64,000 bases of DNA from Ciona savignyi. Its lineage: Eukaryota > Chordata > Ascidiacea > Phlebobranchia > Cionidae. Below, piece by piece: positions 48,196 through 58,630 of the stretch. Position 1 is the stretch's first letter; each line of letters opens with the position of its first letter. The stretch lies in the NCBI GenBank assembly GCA_000149265.1, contig CH002046.1, forward strand, positions 13,688-77,687. Direction: 5' to 3'. The notes beneath the pieces were generated by a model that worked only from the letters and a program-made list of their open reading frames with translations, did not search any database and was not told where the DNA came from. The translations under genes were made by a program, and so were the position numbers.

Positions 48196-48360
48196 CTGGG
48201 GAGAAGGGAGTTGTTGTATTGCTTCTTGCAACATACGTTGACCCTCTGGTGAAAGTTTGTCCCAGTCCAAATCCAGTTCCGATATTTTGCCAACACATCC
48301 AGCCAGACTTTGTGCTGCGTGGTCATCCAACCTATCCAAGCTTATCACTTTAACTTTGAT
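48196..48360 (-). CDS. LRR cassette exon (copy 8)
   Basis: 165 bases, phase 0. Starts IKVKVISLDRLDDHAAQSLA; the second strand is ELDLDWDKLSPEGQ. Ser replaces the conserved Cys at position 18. Its upstream intron is shared with copy 4 over about 800 bases. Confidence 0.8.
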
Positions 48361-48363
48361 CTG

Positions 48364-49165
48364 TGTGGAACAGAAGTGTTTATATTTGATTAAGGTTTGG
48401 TTGAGCTGTCAATCAAATCACCGAGAAGCAACATAGCAAACCACAGCGTGCAGTGGTAACTTTGATCTTGCGGTTTATAAGCGAGGACGGGTTAATATTA
48501 AGTTGTAATGCAATTTCCACATTTATTTATCATCATCTTTTTGTGGTATTAATTATTTAGCATTTTCTTTTTATTTTGTATTGTTTTACAGGAATATTAA
48601 AGTTTCAGCAAAAGTTTCTTTGAGGCTTTTGTGCAGTAAATTTAATTTTATAGCATTTTCCAAGATTTTGAAAATATACATTAGGTTTAGCGGCCACCCC
48701 TGGATATACCCACCCTAAATATATGATTGGGGTATAGAGGTTTTTAACGCCAGTCGTTTTGCCGGCTGTTTCCAGTTTAAGTTTTTAATGAAAGTCTCTG
48801 CTATGTGTTTCCAGTGTAAAAACAAAAATAAACCATAGTTGCACTATCCAACTACACCACCCACATGCATATGCCAGATACACAATGTAATAGCTTGCTA
48901 ACATGTGCTTGGTGTCTCGTGTTATAACTCCCTATTTATACCAAACTCTAGGGATAAACAGGAGTATCCTTCCCCACTATGTGATGGGGGCTGCTAGGAT
49001 TGGGATTGACCAGGTTGTGCCTTGTCGGCAGGTGATGTTAGTAATTTGGTGTTCATTCTTCTGCAGGATAGAATGGTGCCAGGAGCATGTGACAGTCCGA
49101 ACTGGACTAGGGTCGGGACAACGGATGGAATTTAGACCAAGTAGTTTAAATTGAAATTGGTTTAC
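48364..49165. repeat. Duplicated intron block A, second copy
   Basis: Matches 41690-42490 with scattered substitutions. It shows that the array grew by duplication of units larger than one cassette. Confidence 0.75.
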
Positions 49166-49547
49166 AAGGAACATGTACGATACTTATTGGTGGGGACAGG
49201 CACGCCGAATGTATGAAAAGTCAGGGTATGCGAGGGTCGCCTAAAAATCTTTTAACACTAAATTGCCCTAGAATGCGTGTCTTGGACATTTCAAACTAGG
49301 ACCTTCAGATAAAAAATCTCGAGCTGGTACCAATTCGGCATGATTAGTAAAAGTTTTATTAAATAATTTGGGAGCCCTTGCCTTCTTTGTGCTGATGGCA
49401 ATATAATCTCCAGCTTAAAACAAAATAAATTGGGTGAATAAATTGTATAAACTTATCGTGTTCGGCAATGTTGACTTTGGACTACAACTGATATTTACAG
49501 TAATGTTAATTCCATAGGCACAAAATCAAGGCGATGATGCAATTTGT

Positions 49548-49860
49548 TTACTGAGCTCTCTCTTTAAAGAAATGTTCAGACCTCTTTGTATGATAGATGC
49601 GCTTTCGATAAGGAGAATCGCACTATGCGTATGACGTGCGCTAGTGTTATAGAGTCCTTTTAGAGGCTTATACACAATATAAGAAATTAAGAGTTGCCAG
49701 TGGTTGTTGTACGCCTCTTTATTAAGCTTGTATAAATGTTTGTAGTCCATCCAATCCTATGAAAATTTCTTAGCTTCCGGTTAATTTAAAATCGTTCGAT
49801 TTGCAGCAAAAGGAACGAGTTATAAAATAATTTAATCTTCCAGACATAAACATGATGTGG
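49548..49860. repeat. Interspersed repeat Y, copy 1
   Basis: Shares with 53394-53685 an ordered series of short matches: GAAATGTTC, GATAGATGCG, ACAATATAA, a GTTGTAC segment, CCAATCC, then ACGAGTTATA. Diverged, non-coding; class unknown. Confidence 0.5.
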
Positions 49861-50706
49861 AAAAAGACGATACAGAAATATTTTACCGAATTTTAATAAT
49901 TTATTGCTTGTTGTTTTTAGACGTGTTCTAACGACTGTCGTTTTGCCGTTTTTTCCCGTTTTTCAATTTTTTTTAATTTATCATGATTTGTGCTTTCATC
50001 GTGGAAACAAAAAATAAACTAAAATAATTAAACTATTCAATGTATCGATAAGATTTTTAAAAACATGGAAGAATTTAGGAATATTCGTTGAAACAAGTTT
50101 GAGAGACACACAGGTTGGCGTGATATATTTTAAAGTCAGTCGCATTAAAATATCAAGCTTTGGGAGGGGGTGTGGGGATCTTGTAGTAGTGATGAGGATA
50201 TCTAGTGATTGGGGCAGGGTAATATTGTGGTATGGACTTGTCGGTAATTGAAATAAGTGGACAGGGTATAAAAGTGGTAATGTGTGTGTTTCATGACAAT
50301 AAAGCTCATTATAAAACAACTTGTCAGGGTGAAGATCGAATCGAGAACCTGTCTGGTTATAACCTCCACTCTTGTATATGAGCTATTGTATAAAGTTACC
50401 TGGTTGTAACCATAACAGTTGGCTCCCATTTTGGTACTTTCATTTGAGGGTTACTATTTCTTAACTGTTCAAGTGGAACAAAGTATTTTGATTATTCGAA
50501 CAATAGTTTGTTTTGATGCATAAATTTACTTATGAAACCCTAAAATATATTAATTTGTGTGTGTGTATAACAACAAAGTTATATAATGCTATTTACCTAT
50601 TTTAACTAACATTAATACATAAACAGCCCAAGTAAGCATAAATCATTTAAAATAACCTATGTAAAACACATCATCATACACAACATCACATGAAACTGAG
50701 GCTTAC

Positions 50707-50871
50707 CTGGGGAGAAGGGAGTTGCTGTATTGCTTCTTGCAACATACGTTGACCTTCTGGTGAAAGTTTCTTCCAGTTCAAATCCAGTTCCGATATTTTG
50801 CCAACACACCCAGCCAGACATTGTGCTGCGTGGTCATTCAACATCCCATAGCTTCCCACTGTAAGTTTGAT
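50707..50871 (-). CDS. LRR cassette exon (copy 9)
   Basis: 165 bases, phase 0. Starts IKLTVGSYGMLNDHAAQ; the second strand is ELDLNWKKLSPEGQ. The cassette end is unchanged except for a silent CAG in the CAACAACTC stretch. Confidence 0.8.
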
Positions 50872-51497
50872 CTGTGTGGAACAGGAATGTTAAAACTCCA
50901 CATTGAATTTATCCTGTGAATTATATGTTCAATAATCAACTATCAAACAATCTAATTTGAATATTAATTTGGAATATAACAAGTTATAACAACTTAGCAG
51001 CTGGAATATTGGGGGCAAAACATGATTTGATATCTTTGTACATTTTATTAATAATTCACACATTTATTTATAATTATCTTATTTGTCGTATTAATAATTA
51101 AGCACCTTCTTTATATTTTGTATTGCTTAATAGAAATATTAAAGTTTCTGCAAAAGTTTCTTTGAGGCTTTTGTGCAGTAAATTTAATTTTATAGCATTT
51201 TCGATGGTTTTGAAAATATACATTAGGTTTGGCGGCCAACTCTGGCTATACCCACCAGTCCACCCTAAATATATGATTGGGGTATAGAGGTTTTTAACGC
51301 CAGTCGTTTTGCCGGCTGTTTCCAGTTTTTATTTTTTTTTAAAAAGTCAATGTTGCATGTTTTTACTGTAGAGACAAAAGTAAAATATAATATTTTAACA
51401 TAATATTTTAAACACCTCAAATGAGCTTAAATCATTTAAAATTGATTCATTTAAAACACATCAATCATACACAACATCACATGAAACTGAGGCTTAC

Positions 51498-51662
51498 CTG
51501 GGGAGAAGGGAGTTGTTGTATTGCTTCTTGCAACTTAAGTTGACCTTCTGGTGAAAGTTTGTTCCAGTTGAAATCCAGTTCCGATATTTTGCCAACACAC
51601 CCAGCCAGACATTGTGCTGTGTGGTCATCCAACCTCCTATCGCTTCTCACTGTAAGTTTGAT
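51498..51662 (-). CDS. LRR cassette exon (copy 10)
   Basis: 165 bases, phase 0. Starts IKLTVRSDRRLDDHTAQ; the second strand is ELDFNWNKLSPEGQLKLQEA. The most 5' member of the tandem block on the minus strand. Confidence 0.8.
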
Positions 51663-51663
51663 C

Positions 51664-52848
51664 TGTGTACAACAGGAATGTTAAAACCCCACAATGAATA
51701 TATTCTGTGAATTAAATTAGATGTTTAATAATCAACTATGGCAACTTATCCAAATTAGGGAGTCACTGTAAATACCATACTTTATTTAAGAACCATATGA
51801 ATAGCACTGATGTAATACACTAGTTTACCCATAATTACTACACTCACAGTAATCCCTTTTTTATTTAAGAACCCTACCATCCATATATTGTAAGAGTGTC
51901 ATGAGATCTTGTCGGAAACTTGCTTACTAGTTTATTTTATTCTTTATAATGATTATCTTTGTGTAATAACTTTTGTCTCATTGTTTTTATTGCATAACTG
52001 TTATGTAAATCCCAATCAAAATAGAATTTAAAGTGCAATATTATTTTGCACATGATTTTATTTAATTTCGTAGAAGAATGGTGGACTTATTATTGTAGAA
52101 GAAAGGATGTTGGGAACAAATTTGGTGAAATGACGGTTTTCAAATTGTGACTAAACAAGGAGGCGGCCGGATATACACAATCGTCTTAACTCATAATAAA
52201 CATAAACACGAGCTTGCTTAAATTACACTTGCTATCCAAAACAGAGCATTTCCAAATTTAACTAACGAGATACTCAGAATAACGTGATCTTTGTGGTGAA
52301 ATACGTCATTATGGGGAAAACTTTAGTAATCAAGTGAATTATAATCACGTTTGAAATCGATATACAATCGAGATGATAAATCTTACAAGCATTTTAAATA
52401 TGACTTTTTAATAAAATAATGGTAACTCGTAGTTTTATACTTGATTAAGGTTTGGTAGAGCTGTCAATCAAATCACTGTGAAGTGTGCAGGGCATGAAAT
52501 GGTAATGTGAAACAAGTGGTCAGGGTGAAGATAGCATCGAAAATCTTTCCGGTTAGAATTTATTTCCCCACATGTGGTTCTATAGAAGGCTCGTGGTGTG
52601 CCACGAGACACTTATACAGTTGCCTCACTGGTCATTGCCTCCAGTGATGGAAAAAGTGCCGTTGCTTATTCCAATAAAAACTCTCTGGCGATTTAATGTA
52701 TTTTATAACAGAAACACTTTTATAGACTTCTCATAAAGTGCTGTACAACAAAACTGTAATAGCTGTGTCACAGTTGTGTAAATATACACATCTATAATAA
52801 ATCGGTGATTGATGTGGAGCTACTTGGAGTATGGTTCCCAATATTTAC
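51664..52848. other. Intron between LRR exons, no exon seen
   Basis: Holds the far end of a cassette intron (to about 51780), decayed cassette-intron fragments near 52440-52580, and otherwise unrecognised AT-rich sequence. Confidence 0.4.
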
Positions 52849-53007
52849 CTTGTTCGGTCGATCATTCATAGCTGTGCACAAATCCCGCATACAATCGTTC
52901 AGTTGTTTGCAATCCTTTAATTGAAGTTCATCAATATGTTGAATATGAGGAACCAGGTATTCAGCTACATTTTCCAGCTTTGTTCCTTTCAATTCTAACT
53001 CCTTGAT
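52849..53007 (-). CDS. Divergent LRR exon of the same design (53 residues)
   Basis: Starts after TTCTAG and ends at AACAAG|GTAAAT, phase 0 at both ends, 159 bases. The protein begins IKELELKGTKLENVAEYL and continues HIDELQLKDCKQLNDCM, a clear pair of leucine-rich repeats aligned with the cassette exons (both start with IK, and have a second strand at the same place). It lies just upstream of the tandem block in minus-strand order, so it is probably an ordinary, older exon of the same gene. Confidence 0.75.
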
Positions 53008-53393
53008 CTAGAATAAAAGGTTGTTTCACAGCAATTTCTTATAAATCAACCCTTTGTATAATATATAAGGGATCGGTATATACATAGGCATCGGAAAATG
53101 CAGAAAAACGTGCACAAGTGGGGTGCTTTTTTAGCTTTATATTCGCGGCGTTCCATTGTGCAAACATCCATTGGACATGATAAAGCACTTTTCATGTTTT
53201 CCAATTTGTCTATATATTCGCGGAACCTTTGAAAATAAAAGGTTGTTATTACAAACATAGTGTTGTTAAAATCTGCGAGCGCGAATTCATTGCGTGGCGC
53301 GCCTCACACACAGAGAGAAACAACTTTAAAGTGTATGGGACTAATGATGAGATAATGTTGTTGTTAGGCTATGATGTATTTTGTATTTCCGAC

Positions 53394-53685
53394 CTCCCAC
53401 TTTAAAAAATGTTCGGACGCTTTTGCACGATAGATGCGCGCTTTCGGAATGGAGAAACGCATTACGAGTATTACATGCCATAGTTTTTTAAAGGCCTATA
53501 TACAATATAAAAATAATAACGTTGCTAGTCCGTGTTGTACTCGTCTACAATAAGGTTGTGTGTATATTAGCCGACCCAATCCAAAAAATATTTTATGTTC
53601 CGGTGCGGTGGGTTCTAACCGTCCGGATCGGCCAAAGATTCGAGTTATACAAAAAATGGTTTTCTAGACGTAAACTATTCAGCAT
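53394..53685. repeat. Interspersed repeat Y, copy 2
   Basis: See 49548-49860; order and spacing of the matches are preserved over about 290 bases. Confidence 0.5.
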
Positions 53686-53864
53686 TCATTACTAGCATGG
53701 AATAATTGGTGAAACTAATGTTATTTTCCAACGTTATGTGCATCTAGGATATCTCATTGCGTAATTACGTAGTTGCGCTTTGATCTCCGCAGTTATAGGC
53801 CCAACGGGCAACACTACTCTAAACCCCACAACTCACATATGGTTCACCCCCAACATCAACCCCA

Positions 53865-55330
53865 ATTTAAAAAAATAATTCTAATAACCTAATCTTTGTC
53901 TAAAAGAGTAGACATGTGTATCTTTTTGATGAGACGTGCGAATGTGCTGAGCTCACAATAATATTAAAAGAGAATAAACTTTTATTTTATGGCAAGGTCA
54001 GCTATTAGTTCAGGACAACAAGTAAAACTGGTTTCTAAACTTCGTAGCTCACACCTGTTTAAATATTCTTATTTTAAAATTCCTCTGACTTAATTTAGTT
54101 TACCAAATTTAGTTTCACAAAACAATTAATCAGATCCTTGCTACGTAATATCTTATTGATTATATGACCGACTTGACTAAATTTTTAATAAAAAATGCTA
54201 TTTAAAATTCAAAACGGAAATGCATTATAATGAAATTTCAAATGCATCTCTACAGCCCCCATTTCTATATAACCATTATTTATTTCATGCGAGTAACAAA
54301 AGCCGAATTGCGCCAGAACAATACCACCTGATCTCATGAGTTGGCACAGACGGTGTCTCTTTAGTTGTGTTGTAATAAACCGGACCTATGGTTTAATCCG
54401 GACGCATAGGTCTTCCCGGTTAATCGATTTTTTACAGTCCTGACGCTTACTATTACAATTAGACTTAGAAACTTTAATTCTCTAAGTTTTACTTTCTGTC
54501 TTTAACTAATAGCGGAACTTTACGTATTGAAAAAAATAATGGTTTATCAGCGCTTTTAGACGAGTCTTAAAAAAATACATGCGTCTACTCTTTTCGACCT
54601 TTTGCATGTTGAACCAGGGCCAAACAATCCTTACGTACACGTTTTCCCTAACATTGCTTATTATAGTTTAACCTGGTAAGCAACTCTCGCGTAACCAATA
54701 CCAAATATTTGAATTCTGTGTTGTTTCGCATTGTAGAATTTCGATATTTAGAGGAGAGGTACATTACACCAACTAGCACAAATAGTTTAAATCGCGTAAC
54801 TCGCTGTACAAATGGTAGCAATATACCAACGTAGCGGATTGGTATTACATTAAAAGCCCGCGTATACCACCACAGCTGATCGGGGTTTGATATAAATTTA
54901 AATAAAAACAGAATTGTTTTGTTTATTGCAAATACCGTTTTCTATATTTGTAAAAGTTGCGAATTAAACCGCATAAACCAGTTTTGTGAAAACTTACCTG
55001 CTACCAAACATAATTTTTAAAAAAAATTAGTGAAAAAGGGCATATACTCATAAAGGCTAAATCTTGTAAACAACAATAATTCAACGGTATTTTAAATCTG
55101 AATATTTAAATTATGCAAAACACGTGAACTATGAAGTTAAGAAACAATTTTCACTTTCTGTTTTTAATTGATAGCAGACTTTAATATATTAAAGAACTAT
55201 TAGTTACTCTCTTGTATTATCATCGTGAGCTGAGCGCGTTCGCACGAGTCATTAAAAAGACACACGCGTCGCTCTTTACGACCGGGTGCAGGTGCAAGAA
55301 TAGCGCCAAACAATCCTTACATACATGCTT
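53865..55330. repeat. Interspersed repeat X cluster, copies in both orientations
   Basis: One plus-oriented copy (about 53905-54240) and two minus-oriented copies (about 54470-54665 and 55135-55330). The minus copies share GCGCCAAACAATCCTTAC-like ends and GTCTTTTTAATGACTCGTGC-like segments on the other strand. Opposed copies could form a large hairpin. No coding signal. Confidence 0.55.
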
Positions 55331-56120
55331 AGACGAAGTTTGCTTCATAAATTAAGTGAAAGGAAACGGATATGCTTTTATAAATAGTCCAACAATCTAT
55401 GTGGTTGGATAAATTTAATATATTAATCCATACACACACATAGCCACCACCTTCCAATGAATATTCAGTCAATACTCGGCCATTACTTAAAGCACCAATC
55501 TTAACAATTGGACTAAGCATGTCGGCTTCACTTAGTCTAAAAGGCAAATGCTACCGACTGCTAATACACAATCGTTACCTGGTTACTTGGGAGGCGATAT
55601 ATTAAAGTTATTTGACTCCCCAATGTCGCCCTAACAATTGAGTATTTCTAATCATTTAATATATATAGATCAAAGATTATATACCGACACCAGGTGTGGG
55701 GTATGACGTAAGCTAATGGGGATATCACCCAACAACAAAAGCGTGGTACAGTGTTTTCGTTTAATTACGAAGTTAGTTCAACTGTTACTGTGCGCTCGTA
55801 AACTTACTGCAAGGTAAGTAGTTTTTTTTATATTTTACCATCAACATAATTTGTATAAGCCAAAACTGCCATCTTATTATTTTGTAAACACACCATGTAT
55901 AAATATAACTCATTGGAACTGTCCAATTATGTTATTATTCTGCAGTTAAACTACTGCACATGGTGAATGGAACAACTAATAAACTGCTAACCTAAACCTC
56001 TTGAATAACTCCTATGATTCATACCTTTAAACCGATAATTCTGGTGATTGAACCTAGTGATGGGATAAGCTCATTCACATGCAACAACTAAAACCATTCT
56101 TTCAATATTCACAACATTTA
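55331..56120. other. Non-coding stretch
   Basis: No supported exon. A frame at 55547-55329 (minus) preceded by TTTTAG was considered as an exon but has no recognisable motif. Confidence 0.35.
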
Positions 56121-56350
56121 GCCTGCTTATATGGCCATTTTAAAGAGTGGCCTTTTAAAACATGGCCGGCCAAAAAAGTGGCTTTTATGGCCACTTTTAA
56201 GATTCCGTTTACATGGCCGTTTAAATGAGACTTTTCAAAACAAGCCTGGCCATTTTTATGGCTCGTTTACATGGCCATTTAAAATCGGCTTTTCGGAGCG
56301 AAAAAGTTAGCACTTTTATTGCTGCGTTTACATGGCCGTTTCGCGATGCG
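56121..56350 (+). repeat. Left terminal repeat region of the Harbinger element
   Basis: Repeated GTTTACATGGCC and GTGGCC motifs in tandem-like order; the counterpart is 60700-60990 inverted. Such multiple subterminal motifs are candidates for transposase or Myb-protein binding sites (inference). Confidence 0.75.
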
Positions 56351-56514
56351 AAGTAGGCCAAGCGGAACACGGTAAGATTGTTGGCGTTTCTGTCTTTGTT
56401 TTTATTTTTAGTACCTTGGCAAGCTTTAGAGGACGCAAGTTTAATATACAGAATGGTTAATCAAAAACCTTTATTAATTGCCGCCAAAGTGCATGGATCA
56501 AATATTTCTTAGCT

Positions 56515-58307
56515 ATGTGTTTTACTGCAATATCAAGACAGATAAACAAGACGCGGAGATTCTGGATGTTACACAGGTACAACAAGTATACTTCGGTTAA
56601 ATTAGATTGTAGGCTATATTCAACATAATTCCTCTTTATGTAGGTCAAATGAGTGGTGGAACCATGCACAACAACATTATACAGATGAGTACTGGTTGAA
56701 AGAATTCCGGATGTCAAAAGCAACTTTCTGCACAATACCACAAGTTGTAAAAGAAGATCTTATACCAGGTGGTCCAACAACATCAGAATTTTGGTCGCAA
56801 GATGTTAAATCTATTATTTTTAGATGAAAGAGCTGTAAGACAACCGATTCCTTTTGAAAAGCGAGCTGCCATAGCTTTGTTTCAGCTTGCATCATCGGCA
56901 GAATACAGAACAACTGCAAATTTATTTGGAGTGTCCAAATCCTCTGTTCACAATTGTTTACATAAGTAAGTGCCTGCAATAAGTTGTATGTTTTGTTATG
57001 ATACTCGTGTTATGAGAACTAAAACTACGGTATATTTCCACCCCTCATTTACTACTAACTTTGGAACCAAATTTAATATAAATCATTCTGAATTGTTAAT
57101 CCCTACTGTTACAGTCATGGTATAAGTTAACCTTTTTTTAATTATAAATATACATTTTTTTACAGGGAGGCACTAAACTAGATAACTTTCAGTTTTTTAT
57201 ATGGCTTCCTGTTTTGCTGTAGCTGTAGTATCTTGCCACAGTATTTTTTTGGTTAATTGTTGGATTTTCAGTTAACTGCTTAACCCCATATTTGTTTTGG
57301 TATATATGACATGTATTTTCCAATTGTTGGTGGTAAACGCTGCAGCGAAAGAAACAAATTGTAATTGTATAGTATGTTTTATGCTCAATTATTTTTAATT
57401 TGTTTTATTTATTTACACAGATTTTGTAATGCAATTCTTAAAAACATTTCCAATTACATCAAATTGCCAACAAATGAAGAGGCAGCAGAATTGGCTAGAA
57501 ACAATCAAAGATGCAATAAATTTCCTCAACTTTGGGGGGCAATAGATGGTTGCCACATACATGTTTCACCACCCAAACAAGGATCTGCGGATTACATCAA
57601 CCGCAAAATGTTTCCTTCCTTGGTTCTTCAAGCAGTTGTTGACAGACAATACAGGTAGGCAAGTTTTATAAAAGGGGCAACTAAAAATAGCAAACACTAG
57701 TGCATTTGTTTCAGATTTCTCTATATCAGTGTAAAAATGCCAGGGTCAAGCCATGATGCTGCAGTACTAAAAAATTCACACCTTTACAAAATGGCAGAAC
57801 AAATACTGCCAAAGGTAAGTATTAACTCGGCACTATCATAACTTTATTATTAATTTTTTTTATATTTAGGGGGACATCACTATTAATGGTGTTTTAATCC
57901 CATTAATGATTGCTGGAGATGCTGCATATCCTCTAATGCCCTGGTTGATCAAACCATTTACTGGATCAAATCTAACAGCTGCACAAATGTCGTACAATTA
58001 CTATCACAGCAGTTCACGCATTGTGGTGGAAAATGCATTTGGACGACTTAAGGCAAGATGGAGGATTTTACAAAAGAGAATTGCTGTACCTGTTGCACAT
58101 GCAACCATGATCATTGCAACTTGCTGCGCTTTACACAATGTATGTGAAAATGAAAAAAATCTGGACCTTACAGATTTCACAGAATTGCAACCAATCATGG
58201 AAGATATTCGACATGGCATAAATTCCACAGAAAAAAGTGTCATCAGAGACACCATTTCTCAATATCTGGCAGATAACTTTCCTTTGCGACTAAGTAGTCG
58301 ATTTTAA
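56515..58307 (+). CDS. PIF/Harbinger transposase (HARBI1-like), intact, six exons
   Basis: Exons 56515-56576, 56644-56768, 56824-56965, 57421-57654, 57715-57814 and 57870-58307 join in frame through GT-AG introns (one only 55 bases) to give 366 residues and TAA. The N-terminal part reads RRFWMLHRSNEWW and then FRMSKATF; next is RQPIPFEKRAAIALFQLAS, followed by YRTTANLFGVSKSSVHNC, the helix-turn-helix-like region typical of the family. The DDE_4 nuclease region has GAIDGCHI (Asp152), PGSSHDAAVL (Asp202), AGDAAYPL (Asp238) and VVENAFGRLKARWRIL (Glu275); which of these form the triad I leave open. The length matches HARBI1-type proteins (about 350). The absence of stops suggests a recent, possibly active element. 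The start ATG is the first in frame with exon 2, and the frame upstream is closed. Confidence 0.9.
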
Positions 58308-58630
58308 ATTTGATAATTGTGTATTGAAAATAAAAATATGCTTCTTCTCTACAACATAGTTTTACACTGAATAGTGATTGGAATGTGTATACGGTAGTAA
58401 GTAACACAATGAAAAAAATAACAACGAACAACACTGAAATAATAAATAGAAAATAGAAAGTGTTTAGGTAGTATCAACCCAGTATTTTAGTTTTGATCAA
58501 TCAGCAATATTTGGCAAAAACGTGAGTAACCAGCTATTGGGCAGAATTCATTTAAATAAAAGGTATTGGGCAGAATTCATTTAAAGTCCAACATTTAAAT
58601 AAAAGTTTGGCACTGGTGCACAGCAGAACA

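Larger units (their letters stand above)
39061..50445 (-). repeat. tRNA-like element repeated in the LRR introns (8 copies)
   Basis: Copies at about 39061-39180, 40061-40180, 41060-41180, 43033-43150, 44583-44705, 45963-46085, 47736-47858 and 50321-50445. Read on the minus strand each has an A-box-like AATAGCTCATATACAAGAG and a B-box-like GGTTCTCGGTTCGATC, followed by a short 3' part ending TGACCA. Downstream is a conserved body with TCATGAAACACACAC and a TATATACCC stretch. It looks like a SINE caught in the duplicated intron. A decayed further piece lies near 52513-52570. Confidence 0.6.

Noticed and set aside
53046-53258. Possible minus-strand exon FREYIDKLENMKSALSCP after TATTTTCAAAG
   Set aside because: The acceptor is good, but the phase does not fit the phase-0 LRR exons and I see no convincing donor; left undecided.
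55329-55547. Possible minus-strand exon with LSEADMLSPIVKIGALSNGR
   Set aside because: Only a weak TTTTAG acceptor and a GAAG|GTGGTGG donor; no recognisable domain, and it borders repeat X.
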